In this document: positions 49,079 to 58,369 of the stretch, piece after piece
How the letters are laid out: each line of letters opens with the position of its first letter
Numbering within the stretch: the first letter of the stretch is position 1
Assembly: GCA_002779605.1 (NCBI GenBank)
Contig: PEWE01000013.1
Span: forward strand, 1 to 64,000
Length of the DNA stretch: 64,000 nt
Reading direction: 5' to 3'
From: Zetaproteobacteria bacterium CG06_land_8_20_14_3_00_59_53
GTDB lineage: Bacteria; Pseudomonadota; Zetaproteobacteria; Mariprofundales; Mariprofundaceae
Notes under the pieces: generated by a model
Database searches by the model: none
What the model saw: only the letters and a program-made list of their open reading frames with translations
What the model was told of the DNA's origin: nothing
Program-made: the position numbers and the translations under genes

Positions 49079-49693
49079 ATGATCAAGGCAAAACCCGTCA
49101 ATGCAGCAGCTGTGAAAGCCAATGCTGTCAAACGCCCCGTTTCATCCCGGCATACACAGCTGAGCAATGTGAAATGCGTGGTGGTGGGTGACGGGGCGGT
49201 CGGCAAGACCTGTCTGCTGATTTCCTACACCACCAATGCCTTTCCTGGCGAATACATTCCGACGGTGTTCGACAACTATAGCGCCAATGTGATGGTGGAC
49301 GGTTTACCTGTGAACATCGGATTCTGGGACACGGCGGGGCAGGAGGATTATGACCGCTTGCGGCCTCTGAGCTATCCGGCCACGAATGTGTTCCTTGTCT
49401 GTTTTTCGCTGATCTCAAGACCTTCCTTCGACAATATTGCCAGCAAATGGAAGCCGGAGCTGGCGCATCATCTGCCATTCGCACCGATCGTGCTGGTGGG
49501 TTGCAAGGCTGACCTTCGCAATGATCCGTATGTGCTGCAAAGGGTTAATGCGGGCCGTGGTGATCTGATCAGTCCTGCGGAGGCTGAAGATATGCGGCGC
49601 AGGATCGGTGCCGTGGCCTACAGGGAATGCTCCGCATTAACCCAGGACGGGCTCAAGGACGTTTTCGACACAGCGATCCGGGTTGCGATATAA
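49079..49693 (+). CDS. Rho/Rac-family small GTPase (eukaryote-like)
   Basis: A 204-residue small GTPase whose core (residues about 30-204) closely matches animal Rac/Cdc42. G1 GDGAVGKT; switch [18 protein letters not shown] and switch [19 protein letters not shown] are identical to Rac1 over those blocks; G5 [19 protein letters not shown]. The usual [T/N]KxD reads GCKADLRND (Cys in place of Thr). A Rho-type insert region follows. A 29-residue N-terminal extension is new, and there is no basic tail or CaaX prenylation motif. GGGAGGTAGCTC before the ATG and base composition are bacterial. No GEF, GAP or effector gene is adjacent. Confidence 0.9.
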   Translation: MIKAKPVNAAAVKANAVKRPVSSRHTQLSNVKCVVVGDGAVGKTCLLISYTTNAFPGEYIPTVFDNYSANVMVDGLPVNIGFWDTAGQEDYDRLRPLSYPATNVFLVCFSLISRPSFDNIASKWKPELAHHLPFAPIVLVGCKADLRNDPYVLQRVNAGRGDLISPAEAEDMRRRIGAVAYRECSALTQDGLKDVFDTAIRVAI

Positions 49694-49695
49694 AA

Positions 49696-49719
49696 CGCGC
49701 CCCGGTGAACCGGGGCGCG
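49696..49719. terminator. Terminator at the end of the GTPase / yqaE pair
   Basis: CGCGCCCCGG-TGAA-CCGGGGCGCG, 10-bp stem with tetraloop, just after the GTPase stop. On the minus strand it is followed by TTTTATA, so it ends the yqaE transcript. Confidence 0.75.
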
Positions 49720-49726
49720 CTGTGTA

Positions 49727-49894
49727 TCAGCCCTTCTGGTTGGTGACGACCAGCCAGACTGCATGCAGTACGCCCGGCAGCACTCCGCACAGGGTCAGCA
49801 CGATATTGATGAAAAAGTGCTTGCTTGCACCGACCTGCAGGAATGCGCCGACCGGCGGCAGGAAGATAGCAAGGATAAGGTTAAGAATACTCAT
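49727..49894 (-). CDS. YqaE/Pmp3-family small membrane protein
   Basis: 55-residue protein with two TM helices and the Pmp3 signature ILAIFLPPVGAFLQVG...FFINIVLTLCGVLPGVLHAVWLV. ATG 49894 follows GAGGAGAA. These proteins are often stress-induced and help membrane integrity in low-salt or osmotic stress. It is convergent with the GTPase gene and shares its terminator. Confidence 0.88.
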   Translation of the reverse strand: MSILNLILAIFLPPVGAFLQVGASKHFFINIVLTLCGVLPGVLHAVWLVVTNQKG

Positions 49895-50038
49895 GTTGAT
49901 TCTCCTCAATCAGTTGAATTTCCGACGCATCATCGTGTCGGCCCCATTGTTTGTCCATCATTCCAAATATGGATGTCCGGTAATTCCGTGAATAGATCAG
50001 TCACTGCCATTCTCAGGTCTTTCGTGTAAAATTTTCAT

Positions 50039-52366
50039 ATGCGTGTGATTCGTTGGATGCTCGGGGGTGTGCTGGTTTCGGCTTTGCTTGCTGCAGGCTT
50101 ATGGATATCGGCTCCGTGGTGGCTAGCCCGGTTGGCACAGTTTGAACTGGCAACCATGGGCTTTGAAACGCGAACCATCGATATTGAAGAGGTGGGCTCC
50201 GGCCGGTGCCTCATTTCTCAACTGCACATCAGGCGAAATGATGGTTCACTGGAGATCGAAGCCGGCCAAGCGATCCTTAGTTATACACTTCACGGACTGA
50301 TGCGTATGCAATTGGACAGCCTGACTCTGGAAACGCTGGATGTTGCTGTTCTTCCTGCACCACAAGCCAATGTGGATAATTCTTTCAGCCAGATCCCGCC
50401 GGCTGCTGCGTTCGCCGCAATTCCGGTTGATCGCATCGCTATTAATCGCATTACCCTGCGCAGACTGGATGCTGGGCATGCGATCGTGCAGCAACTGAAC
50501 GGACGAGTGAACTACGCGGAGAAATCCCTGCTACTGAGTATGGGAGAAGCTGATGCGCAGGGCTTACAGGCAGCGCTTTTCCTGAGCGAGTCGGGGAACT
50601 GCGCCGGGCGTATTTCACATGCGGGTATGGAGGTTGCACAGATGAATTGTCAGCTGATGCAATTGGAATCCGGTCCGGTTGTGCGAGGAAGTCTTCAAGT
50701 CGATCTCGGCAGGCTGGACAGCCAGCTTGGCATCTGGCTATCCATGCCCGAATACAAACTTTCCGGAAGCATGCAAGCAGGATGGAAACTCGATCTGGCA
50801 GGCGGGATAAGGCAGTTGAATTTCGAATCCACCTTCAATATCGATGCGCATCTGGATGCAATAAAGTTATCGTTGAAGGGCAGCGTTACATATACTGGTG
50901 GCAAGGGGGGGTGGGTGCTTGCTGATGATTCGCTTGCGCGTTTCGGTGATGATTTCCGTTCACGACTTTCCTTTGCAGGCTTGTCGGGCGGATTTTCAGT
51001 GGAGGATGCGCTCAGTCTGTCTTTGAATCATGGCGGTATTCTACAGCTGCAAGATATTAAATTTGATGAGATGAGTATTCCTCGACTGGATGTCCGGCTG
51101 CTAAACGCTTTTTCACTTACTTTTTCGGACGCACTTATGCTCAGCCAGCCGGCGGACCTCAGTATCCATATGAGCCGGCTGGCGTGGGGGGCGAACAAGC
51201 TGTCCATCCGTGGCATGCAACTGCATCTAAAGGCAGGGAGGTTGCTTGCCGCAACTGGATCGCTGCTGGTGGATGGACTGATGACTGACATCGACGGATT
51301 GACCCTGCCGATCGGCAGGCTGCTAGCAGATGTGCAATTTGATGGCACTTCCCTGACAGCGCAAGTCGGATTCGCTGCTGACGACAGCATCCTTAAACTC
51401 GACGGAAAACTCAGACACGACTCAGCGCATGGTTCCGGGCAACTGAATCTCAGCGCGGCTCCGATGATGTTTCCCGCAGCAATACCGTTTCTGAACAGGT
51501 TCGCAGGCAAAAATGATGATTTACTGCTTCAGGCAGGAAGCCTGACTGTGACGGGAAAGCTTACATGGAGCAAAAAGGCGTTCGCTGCATTTTTTCTTTT
51601 GCATCTGGCTGATGTGAAAGGAGCATACGCAGGAAATTCGTTTTCCGGCCTGAGTGGGGATGTGAGTGCTGTCGTGGATGCACGAAGGATTCGTCTGCAT
51701 TCGGAGAATATCAGTGCGCAAATGTTTGACCCGGGCTTGCCGCTGGCTGATGTGGGCATGCGGGCAAGCGTGAACTATCCGTTCAAAGGGAAGTTTCGCT
51801 TTGTGCTGCAGGATGTGCATGCGCAGGCATTTGGAGGGGGCGTTTCCAGCGGGTCCATCGATGTTGATACCGCGCGCAGGAGCAATCCGTTCGTACTCAG
51901 GCTAGAGCATGTGGATGTGAAACAACTGGTGGAATTCCGCAAGCAGGAAGGGCTTTTTGCCGATGGGTTACTGGATGGTACTTTACCATTCGACTGGACA
52001 GATAAGGGATTGAAAATGACCGCTGGAAGTCTCGATGCCCGTATGCCTGGCGGGCTGATTCGCTATCTGGGGACGGCCTCGATGCAGCAGATGGCCGCAT
52101 CTGACAAGGCATTCGGTATGGCCATGCAGGTGCTCAATAATTTTCATTTCAAGGTGCTGCATACGCAGGCCGACTATCAACCGGATGGACAACTAACCCT
52201 GCACATCGCGTTGAAAGGCAATAATCCCGGCTATGAAGACGGTCGGCCGATCGAACTGAATCTGAATATCGAGGAAAATATGCTCAAGCTGTTGCAGAGC
52301 CTGCGTGCGGCGGACGAGATCGGTGACAGAGTAGAGAAAAGTGTGAAAAAAAAGATGCAGGAGTAA
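50039..52366 (+). CDS. ydbH: YdbH-family AsmA-like periplasmic protein
   Basis: 775-residue single-TM protein (MRVIRWMLGGVLVSALLAAGLWISAPWWL) with a long beta-rich periplasmic part containing the repeated hydrophobic strands of the AsmA/TamB/YhdP group. In E. coli YdbH, with YnbE and YdbL, helps phospholipid transport between membranes. Diagnostic C-terminus: VKQLVEFRKQEGLFADGLLDGTLPFDWTDKG. Gene order ydbH-ynbE-ydbL is preserved directly downstream. Confidence 0.88.
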   Translation: MRVIRWMLGGVLVSALLAAGLWISAPWWLARLAQFELATMGFETRTIDIEEVGSGRCLISQLHIRRNDGSLEIEAGQAILSYTLHGLMRMQLDSLTLETLDVAVLPAPQANVDNSFSQIPPAAAFAAIPVDRIAINRITLRRLDAGHAIVQQLNGRVNYAEKSLLLSMGEADAQGLQAALFLSESGNCAGRISHAGMEVAQMNCQLMQLESGPVVRGSLQVDLGRLDSQLGIWLSMPEYKLSGSMQAGWKLDLAGGIRQLNFESTFNIDAHLDAIKLSLKGSVTYTGGKGGWVLADDSLARFGDDFRSRLSFAGLSGGFSVEDALSLSLNHGGILQLQDIKFDEMSIPRLDVRLLNAFSLTFSDALMLSQPADLSIHMSRLAWGANKLSIRGMQLHLKAGRLLAATGSLLVDGLMTDIDGLTLPIGRLLADVQFDGTSLTAQVGFAADDSILKLDGKLRHDSAHGSGQLNLSAAPMMFPAAIPFLNRFAGKNDDLLLQAGSLTVTGKLTWSKKAFAAFFLLHLADVKGAYAGNSFSGLSGDVSAVVDARRIRLHSENISAQMFDPGLPLADVGMRASVNYPFKGKFRFVLQDVHAQAFGGGVSSGSIDVDTARRSNPFVLRLEHVDVKQLVEFRKQEGLFADGLLDGTLPFDWTDKGLKMTAGSLDARMPGGLIRYLGTASMQQMAASDKAFGMAMQVLNNFHFKVLHTQADYQPDGQLTLHIALKGNNPGYEDGRPIELNLNIEENMLKLLQSLRAADEIGDRVEKSVKKKMQE

Positions 52367-52456
52367 TTCTTGCATCTGGACGGAAGGTGCGGATGCCTTT
52401 ATGTTGCAAAGCAATGACGTATCAGGGCAAAGATGCGGCTGACAGAGGTGGGGACC

Positions 52457-52648
52457 ATGATCAAAGCAAGCAGGTGTCAGTTGATGGTATTGGCGGCCCT
52501 TGTTTCACTATCGGCCTGCAATCCGACCATCAAGGTAGAAGCGCCCGACAAGCCCATTACCATCAATATGAATATCAAGCATGAAATCCGGGTTAAGGTC
52601 GAAAAGGATCTGGAGAATGTACTTTCCAAAGACAGCGGTCTGTTTTAA
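52457..52648 (+). CDS. ynbE: YnbE-family outer-membrane lipoprotein
   Basis: 63-residue lipoprotein; lipobox LAALVSLSAC, mature part CNPTIKVEAPDKPITINMNI typical of YnbE. ATG 52457 follows GAGGTGGGG and is favoured over ATG 52433. Works with YdbH in E. coli. Confidence 0.85.
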   Translation: MIKASRCQLMVLAALVSLSACNPTIKVEAPDKPITINMNIKHEIRVKVEKDLENVLSKDSGLF

Positions 52649-52669
52649 GCCATATCCAAGGAGCACAAA

Positions 52670-53023
52670 ATGAAAGCCAAATCCGTTCTGTTTTTCCTCT
52701 TGATCGCGTTGGCCTTGGGTTTTTCGCTGACCGGCCTGCACCTTGCCGAGGCATCAGCAGCCGATCTGCGCAGCGCAAAGGCGGCCGGTTATGTGGGTGA
52801 GCAACCCAACGGCTACCTCGGCATCGTACCCGGAGCGCCGGGTGATGTACCAGGTCTGGTCGCCGACATCAATCAGCAGCGTCGAGCTGCATATCAGAAC
52901 ATCGCACAGAGCAATGGCACCAGTCTGGGTACAGTCGAGCAGCTTGCCGGCCGGAAGGCCATCGAGAAAACCCCTGCCGGACAATTTGTCCAGTCGCCTT
53001 CGGGGCAATGGGTCAGAAAATAG
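52670..53023 (+). CDS. ydbL: YdbL-family periplasmic protein (DUF1318)
   Basis: 117 residues with a signal peptide (MKAKSVLFFLLIALALGFSL...AEA) and a small helical domain with DLRSAKAAGYVGEQPNGYLGIV and VNxINxxR-like ADINQQRRAAYQNIA. It is thought to act as a chaperone-like partner of YdbH/YnbE. AAGGAGCACAAA precedes its ATG. Confidence 0.9.
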   Translation: MKAKSVLFFLLIALALGFSLTGLHLAEASAADLRSAKAAGYVGEQPNGYLGIVPGAPGDVPGLVADINQQRRAAYQNIAQSNGTSLGTVEQLAGRKAIEKTPAGQFVQSPSGQWVRK

Positions 53024-53033
53024 GATGATTGTC

Positions 53034-53059
53034 GCCGTCCCGACATTCTTCGGGACGGC
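53034..53059 (+). terminator. Hairpin after ydbL
   Basis: GCCGTCCCGA-CATTCT-TCGGGACGGC, 10-bp stem shortly after the ydbL stop. No U run, so only a tentative terminator. Confidence 0.5.
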
Positions 53060-53162
53060 AGGTCGAAAGCTTGGCATAATGCGGCGCTGCCCGGAATTCA
53101 GGTTCCAATTCGCTATGATCTGATGGCCTCTGAAGGGTAGAATCGCGATTGGAGGCATTCCC

Positions 53163-53369
53163 TTGGCCAGAACAAATTTCAAATACGAGAAGCGTCAGAA
53201 GGAACTCGCCAAGCAGGCGAAGGCCGAAGAAAAGCGCCTACGCAAGCTGGAGAAGCGCAATCCGTCTGACGACGAGGTCAACGACCTGATTGATGGCGAA
53301 GAGCCGGCGGAATCGTTCGCTGACGAGGAAGCCACCTTTCCGGGTACGTCCGGGGATCGGCCGACCTAA
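53163..53369 (+). CDS. Small highly charged conserved protein
   Basis: 68 residues starting TTG at 53163 with GGAGG 10 bases upstream. The first half is Lys/Arg/Glu-rich (KYEKRQKELAKQAKAEEKRLRKLEKR), predicted helical, the second is acidic. Such proteins are found in many proteobacteria with no known function. Confidence 0.65.
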   Translation: MARTNFKYEKRQKELAKQAKAEEKRLRKLEKRNPSDDEVNDLIDGEEPAESFADEEATFPGTSGDRPT

Positions 53370-53395
53370 GGCTGCATAGCCCTTTTGTTGTTTCT

Positions 53396-53725
53396 CTACA
53401 TACCGTAGATATCGCGATAATTCTCTATTTTTTCAATTTCCGGTCTGTCGCCCTGAGCTGCTCCGCTGATGGTCATATTATTCTGTGGAACCCATACACC
53501 CGGTACCAGAGCGCCAGAAGCGTCGATGGTTCTGCAATTGGATTGAATAGACGAGGATGTGCTGACCGGGCTTGAATCGCTATTCGAATCAGAACTTTCG
53601 CCGGAATACTTGCTTGATTGTTCACTGGAATAGTCTCTCGAGTCTCCGCTTTGTCCAGTTTGCGGTAAGATCAGGGATAATGTCAGGAATAAGGACCCAC
53701 ACATACAGATTATTTTGATGTTCAT
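53396..53725 (-). CDS. Secreted Ser-rich protein with IDASG...GVWxP...YRDIYG tail
   Basis: 109-residue exported protein. Signal peptide MNIKIICMCGSLFLTLSLILPQTGQSG, then a Ser/Asp-rich stretch (DYSSEQSSKYSGESSDSNSDSSPVSTSSSIQ) and a C-terminus CRTIDASGALVPGVWVP...YRDIYGM that matches the tails of 27737-28336 and the 25276 pseudogene but lacks their CHxPPGN core. ATG 53725 follows TGGAGAAC. It is downstream of 53810-54184 on the same strand, with a similar leader (TGGAGAA before both starts), so both are likely co-expressed. Confidence 0.7.
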   Translation of the reverse strand: MNIKIICMCGSLFLTLSLILPQTGQSGDSRDYSSEQSSKYSGESSDSNSDSSPVSTSSSIQSNCRTIDASGALVPGVWVPQNNMTISGAAQGDRPEIEKIENYRDIYGM

Positions 53726-53809
53726 GGCGTTCTCCATTGTCTTACCCGTCTGGCATTAAGGGGTGTTTTGTCCATCTGCAGCTTGCTCGAATCGATCGTC
53801 ACCATCTGA

Positions 53810-54184
53810 CTATCTGGAACTCTTCGAAGATGTTTCGCCGGATGCTGTGGAAGATTCTGACGCGGTTAATTGGGCAATGCTGACGCAAACCATGGTTTGT
53901 CCTGCTGATCGTGTGGAACTTGTGTCCAAACTATCGTTTGAATCCTTGCTGGAGTTTTCGTTTGAATCCTTGCTGGAGTTTTCGTTTGAATCCTTGCTGG
54001 AGTTTTCGTTTGAATCCTTGCTGGAGTTTTCGTTTGAATCCTTACTGGAGTTTTCGTTTGAATCCTTACTGGAGTTTTCGTTTGAACTGTAGGACGAATT
54101 ATCTTCAGCGAGTCCGCACAGTGGGAATACAGCTGCGGATAGCAGAATTAGGGCAACGCTCAGGCCGAATGGAATCGATTTCAT
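53810..54184 (-). CDS. Secreted protein with six tandem NENSSKDS repeats
   Basis: 124-residue exported protein: signal peptide MKSIPFGLSVALILLSAAVFPLCGLA, six copies of an 8-residue Ser/Asn/Glu/Lys repeat, and a C-terminal segment with GQTMVCVSIAQLTASESSTAS that resembles the VCISRSEAL portion of 27737-28336, then SSR and a stop; the same frame stays open for 17 more codons after that TAG, so the end may be truncated. ATG 54184 follows TGGAGAA. Probably paralogous to its neighbours. Function unknown. Confidence 0.65.
   Translation of the reverse strand: MKSIPFGLSVALILLSAAVFPLCGLAEDNSSYSSNENSSKDSNENSSKDSNENSSKDSNENSSKDSNENSSKDSNENSSKDSNDSLDTSSTRSAGQTMVCVSIAQLTASESSTASGETSSKSSR
53941..54084. 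repeat. Six tandem 24-bp repeats in a secreted-protein gene
   Basis: Units start at 53941 every 24 bp; units 1-4 read AATCCTTGCTGGAG..., units 5-6 differ by one base (CTTACTGG). Each adds exactly one 8-residue block, so copy-number change keeps the frame. Confidence 0.95.
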
Positions 54185-54242
54185 AGGTTTCTCCATTCTT
54201 TTCCTATCGGCTGAAAGATGGCGGACTTTAGACGTGCAAAAC

Positions 54243-54284
54243 AAAGTGCCGCAACCGCCTGAAATCGGTTGCGGCACTTTTGCC
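54243..54284. terminator. Terminator after htpG
   Basis: AAAGTGCCGCAACCG / CGGTTGCGGCACTTT, 15-bp stem with 8-base loop (54243-54280), and T tracts on both sides (TTTTGCC on plus, TTTGTTTTGC on minus). It lies 19 bases past the htpG stop. Confidence 0.9.
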
Positions 54285-54302
54285 TGCTTTCTGTAACCCG
54301 TC

Positions 54303-56222
54303 TTACTGGATCAGTAAGGCGTTAATTCTGCGTACGAAGCCAGCAGGGTCTTCCGGCAGAGCGCCTTCGGCCAGCACTGCCTGATCGAAAAGGATGTCGG
54401 CAAAATCGGAGATTTTCTCCTCAGAACGCATTTTGGACAAGCGTTTGACCAGTTCATGCTCCGGATTGATCTCCAGAATCGGTTTTACCTGCGGCACATC
54501 CTGTCCGGCCTGACGCAGGATTCTCTCAAGGTTGCCGCTGATGTCGAACTTGTCGGACACCAGACATGCAGGTGATTCGGTCAGGCGGGTAGTGACGCGA
54601 ACATCCTTGACCCTTTCGCCAAGTGCTTTCTTGATCTTTTCCACTGCCGGCCCCGCCTGTTTGGCGGCTTCTTCCTCTGCCTTTTTCCCGGCTTCCTTTT
54701 CTTCCTCAGAGCCGATGGACGAAAGGTCGAGCTCGCCCTTGGCGATGGACTGTAGCTTCTTGCTGTCGAACTCGGTCAGGTGCGAGACCAGCCATTCGTC
54801 GATGCGGTCGTGCAGCAGCAGCACTTCGATACCCTTCTTACGGAATACCTCAAGATGCGGGCTGTGCGAGGCGGCGGCGAAGGTGTCGGCGGTGATGTAG
54901 TAAATTGTTTCCTGCCCGTCCTTCATGCGGCCGATGTACTCTCCCAGACTGATCGTTTGCTCATTGCTTTCAGTGGATGCAAAACGAAGCAGGCCCGCGA
55001 GTTTTTCGCGGTTGGCATGGTCTTCGACAACCCCTTCTTTCAGGCAGTTACCGAACTCGCCCCAGAAAACGGTGTAATCCTCGGGGTTGTCTTTTACCAT
55101 TTCTTCGAGCAGGCCGAGCACGCGTTTGGTCGCGCCCTTCTTCATGGCATCCATAGCGGGGGACTTCTGAAGGATTTCGCGCGATACGTTCAGCGGCAGA
55201 TCGGATGAATCCATCACACCGCGCACGAAGCGCAGATAACGCGGCATCAGATCCTCGCCGGCCTCCATGATGAACACGCGCTTCACATACAGCTTCACGG
55301 CATGACGCGATTCGGCCTGCCAGAGATCGAAGGGGGCGTTCTTCGGCAGATAGAGCAGCAGGGAGAACTCATACTTGCCCTCCAGCTTCTGATGGATCCA
55401 GCCGAGCGGGTCCTCGAAATCGTGCCCGATATGTTTGTAGAAATTGGTGTAGTCCTCATCCGTCAGCTCGGATTTCGGACGGGTCCACAGGGCCGAGGCC
55501 TGATTGACGGTCTCGACCTGTGCAGGCTTCTCCGCTTCGGTGACTTCGCCGTCCACCTCGACTGCCGGGTTGGATTCGCCGAGCATGCGGATGGGGAAGG
55601 GGATATGGTCGGCATATTTGTGGATGACAGAGCGGATGCGCCAGTCATCGAGGAACTCGTCGGCCTCCTCGCGCAGATGCAGCACGATCTCGGTGCCACG
55701 GGCCTCGCGCTCGACGGTCTCGATGCTGTATTCGCCGTCGCCTGCTGATTCCCAGTGCACGCCATGTTCCTTGCCCAGCCCGGCGCGTCGGGTGGTCAGC
55801 GTCACGCGGTCAGCGACCAGGAAAGAGGAATAGAAGCCGACGCCGAACTGGCCGATCAGGTGGGCATCCTTCTCTTTGTCGCCGGAAAGCTTGTCGAAGA
55901 ACTCACGCGTTCCGGAACGTGCGATGGTGCCGATATTATCCACCACCTCATCGCGGCTCATGCCGATGCCGTTGTCGCGGATGGTGATGGTGTGTGCATC
56001 CTTGTCCAGTCCGATGAACACGTTCAAATCGCTATCGCCTTCGAACAGCGCATCGTCGGTGGTGGCCTCGAAGCGCAGCTTGTCGGCGGCGTCGGAGGCA
56101 TTGGATATCAGTTCGCGCAGGAAGATTTCCTTGTTGGAATACAGCGAGTGGATCATCAGATCCAGCAGCTGTTTCACCTCGGTCTGAAAGGCGCGGGTTT
56201 CGGTATTGTTCTGGGTGCTCAT
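54303..56222 (-). CDS. htpG: Chaperone HtpG (Hsp90)
   Basis: Hsp90 family chaperone of 639 residues. GHKL ATPase motifs: [29 protein letters not shown] and [16 protein letters not shown]; the middle domain has NVSREILQ. A charged linker ([21 protein letters not shown]) precedes the C-terminal dimer domain. GAGGAGAA precedes the ATG. It ends at the terminator at 54243-54284. Confidence 0.97.
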   Translation of the reverse strand: MSTQNNTETRAFQTEVKQLLDLMIHSLYSNKEIFLRELISNASDAADKLRFEATTDDALFEGDSDLNVFIGLDKDAHTITIRDNGIGMSRDEVVDNIGTIARSGTREFFDKLSGDKEKDAHLIGQFGVGFYSSFLVADRVTLTTRRAGLGKEHGVHWESAGDGEYSIETVEREARGTEIVLHLREEADEFLDDWRIRSVIHKYADHIPFPIRMLGESNPAVEVDGEVTEAEKPAQVETVNQASALWTRPKSELTDEDYTNFYKHIGHDFEDPLGWIHQKLEGKYEFSLLLYLPKNAPFDLWQAESRHAVKLYVKRVFIMEAGEDLMPRYLRFVRGVMDSSDLPLNVSREILQKSPAMDAMKKGATKRVLGLLEEMVKDNPEDYTVFWGEFGNCLKEGVVEDHANREKLAGLLRFASTESNEQTISLGEYIGRMKDGQETIYYITADTFAAASHSPHLEVFRKKGIEVLLLHDRIDEWLVSHLTEFDSKKLQSIAKGELDLSSIGSEEEKEAGKKAEEEAAKQAGPAVEKIKKALGERVKDVRVTTRLTESPACLVSDKFDISGNLERILRQAGQDVPQVKPILEINPEHELVKRLSKMRSEEKISDFADILFDQAVLAEGALPEDPAGFVRRINALLIQ

Positions 56223-56418
56223 GTTTTCTCCTCAGGCTTGTTCGTTCAGATTGTTCTGAACCTCATAGATAGGGGTCGGATCAGATCGTTTCAAGGGGCG
56301 CTGAAAAAAGGCTACTTCCCTTGTTTATGGGATAGACTGCGCAGGGCACTATAACTACGCTGGGACAACGAGGGGGTTTGCAGACCGGATAAGCCGCCGG
56401 TTCCTCTGGGGCGGAGAT

Positions 56419-58353
56419 ATGATCAAGCACGTTTTTTGCATTGGGATATACTTGGTTTGCTTCGCCTCGCCGTTTACGGCGCATTATCTGCCGTCAATCA
56501 TGGCATCGGGGAACATTACAACAGCGTACGCCGCCGAGGGGCATGAAGATAAGGCACATCAGCAAAAAAAGCATGCTCAGAAAGCACACAAGGACAAGGC
56601 TCGAGAGTCCTCTGATAAACACGATGATGCCGATGACGAGTCGAAGAATTGGGAAGGATCGGCAGAAGGCAAGGATGGCTCAGGCAACGGATCAGGCGGC
56701 GTAAGCCCACCTCCGCCAACGCCACCAGGGACACCAACGGATATAACACCTCCGGTTATTATTCCGCCGGCAAACATCACGCAGGAGGCGACATCCCTGC
56801 TTTCGCCGGTTGCGCTGGGCGCAGCCTCGGTGTCAGACAATGTTAGTACAGGTTTGAGAGCCATCGCTTCGCCTCCTGGCCCGTATCCCTTGGGAGTAAC
56901 AACCGTGATTTGGAGTGCTACGGATGCAGCGGGCAATGTCGGTACGGCCACACAAACAGTGTCGCTGGTGGATACCACGCCGCCGGTGATCACTGCGCCA
57001 GCGGCAGTCACGGCGAATTCTTCCGCAGGGCAGGCGATTGCCGTTGCCATTGGTCAGGCTACGGCCAGTGATGCCATCTTACCTGTTAGCATCAGCAGTA
57101 ATGCACCAACTGTATTCCCGATTGGCGTTACAACGGTGATTTGGACAGCCACGGATGCACATGGCAACAGTGCTACGACAAGCCAGCTTGTTACCGTGAC
57201 AGCGATAGATTCGACTGCTCCTGTGGTGACGTCTCCTGCGTCTGTGGCTGCTGAAGCTACAGCCGCTATCACGCCTGTGGCGTTGGGAACCGCCACCGCC
57301 ACGGATGCTGTTAGTGGCGCGCTCGCCGTTTCGAACAATGCACCACCAGCAGGTTTTCCTGTCGGCGTAACGACAGTTACATATACAGCCACCGATGCAG
57401 CGGGGAATGTTGGTACTGCGACGCAAACGGTGAGCATTACCGATACCACACCACCGTTGATTTCCATGCAGCAGCCAGCGGTTACGGTGGAGGCTGTGGC
57501 AGCGCAAAGCTCGGTGAATCTAGGGATTGTTAGCGCTAACGATATCGTGGACGGCTCCCTCACCCCTACCAGCAATGCCCCCTCAGCATTTCCTCTGGGT
57601 GTTACACAGGTGCTCTGGTCCGCAACCGATGCGGCGGGTAATTTGGCGACGGCAACGCAAAACGTCGTCGTGCAGGATACCACGCCTCCGCTTGTGACGG
57701 CTCCGGCAGCGGTGACAGTGGATTCGGCTACAGGTCAGCCGACTGCCGTCGCCATCGGAATTGCTACGGCGATGGATGCATTTATTCCCATCATCATCAG
57801 CAACAATGCGCCGGCATCCTTCCCGATTGGCATCACGACAGTGACGTGGACAGCCACCGATGCCAACGGCAACAGTGCCACGGTCATGCAGACGGTGACG
57901 GTGAATGACAGAAGTGTCCTCGCCGGACTGCCGCCCGATCCAGGCCTTGCGGGACAGGCGACGCTGGCCGGCATCGACTCCGACAACGATGGCGTGCGCG
58001 ACGATGTGCAGCGGTGGATTGCTCTGACCTATCCGAATTCTCAGAAGACAAGGGCTTCATTAACCCAAATGACAATTACGATGCAACAATTTATTTTGGA
58101 TGCGGTAGATCCCGCTAAATCGATGATGCATGCCATTCAAATGGGGAAGGACACTAGATGCTTGGCGTATATTCAAGGCGGAATATTTTCTACGATTAGT
58201 TCCGAGCATAAAGCGATATTCCTGAATTCAGCTTTGCGATCACAAGCGTGGCTGCAAGCTGATCATCAGTTGAGCGGGAGTATGTTCAAGGGAATGGATT
58301 ATGCAGACTGGAAAAAAGGCTGCAATTTTGATCCCGATGTAATGCCGAATTGA
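56419..58353 (+). CDS. Secreted HYR-repeat protein with C-terminal Ca-binding-like segment
   Basis: 644 residues. N-terminal signal region (MIKHVFCIGIYLVCFASPFTA) is followed by a Lys/His/Asp-rich low-complexity part and a Gly/Pro linker, then five hyalin-type (HYR) Ig-like repeats with motifs such as DTTPPVIT.P..VT and SNAPxxFPxGxTTVxWxATDAxGN. Near residue 530, GIDSDNDGVRDDVQRW looks like a thrombospondin-3/EF-hand-like Ca site. Likely cell-surface or extracellular. It is separated from the next gene only by 13 G. Confidence 0.83.
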   Translation: MIKHVFCIGIYLVCFASPFTAHYLPSIMASGNITTAYAAEGHEDKAHQQKKHAQKAHKDKARESSDKHDDADDESKNWEGSAEGKDGSGNGSGGVSPPPPTPPGTPTDITPPVIIPPANITQEATSLLSPVALGAASVSDNVSTGLRAIASPPGPYPLGVTTVIWSATDAAGNVGTATQTVSLVDTTPPVITAPAAVTANSSAGQAIAVAIGQATASDAILPVSISSNAPTVFPIGVTTVIWTATDAHGNSATTSQLVTVTAIDSTAPVVTSPASVAAEATAAITPVALGTATATDAVSGALAVSNNAPPAGFPVGVTTVTYTATDAAGNVGTATQTVSITDTTPPLISMQQPAVTVEAVAAQSSVNLGIVSANDIVDGSLTPTSNAPSAFPLGVTQVLWSATDAAGNLATATQNVVVQDTTPPLVTAPAAVTVDSATGQPTAVAIGIATAMDAFIPIIISNNAPASFPIGITTVTWTATDANGNSATVMQTVTVNDRSVLAGLPPDPGLAGQATLAGIDSDNDGVRDDVQRWIALTYPNSQKTRASLTQMTITMQQFILDAVDPAKSMMHAIQMGKDTRCLAYIQGGIFSTISSEHKAIFLNSALRSQAWLQADHQLSGSMFKGMDYADWKKGCNFDPDVMPN

Positions 58354-58366
58354 GGGGGGGGGGGGG
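58354..58366 (+). repeat. G13 homopolymer between two secreted-protein genes
   Basis: Thirteen consecutive G lie immediately after the HYR-gene TGA (58351-58353) and three bases before ATG 58370. They make up the Shine-Dalgarno of the next gene, so length changes would alter spacing and initiation; a candidate phase-variation site. Confidence 0.9.
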
Positions 58367-58369
58367 ATA

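Noticed and set aside
53941-54084. CRISPR-like array
   Set aside because: Adjacent units are identical without spacers and code a peptide repeat.
53763-54092. Plus-strand frame with FESLLEFS repeats
   Set aside because: Mirror of the 24-bp repeats; no signal peptide or ribosome site, while the minus strand has both.
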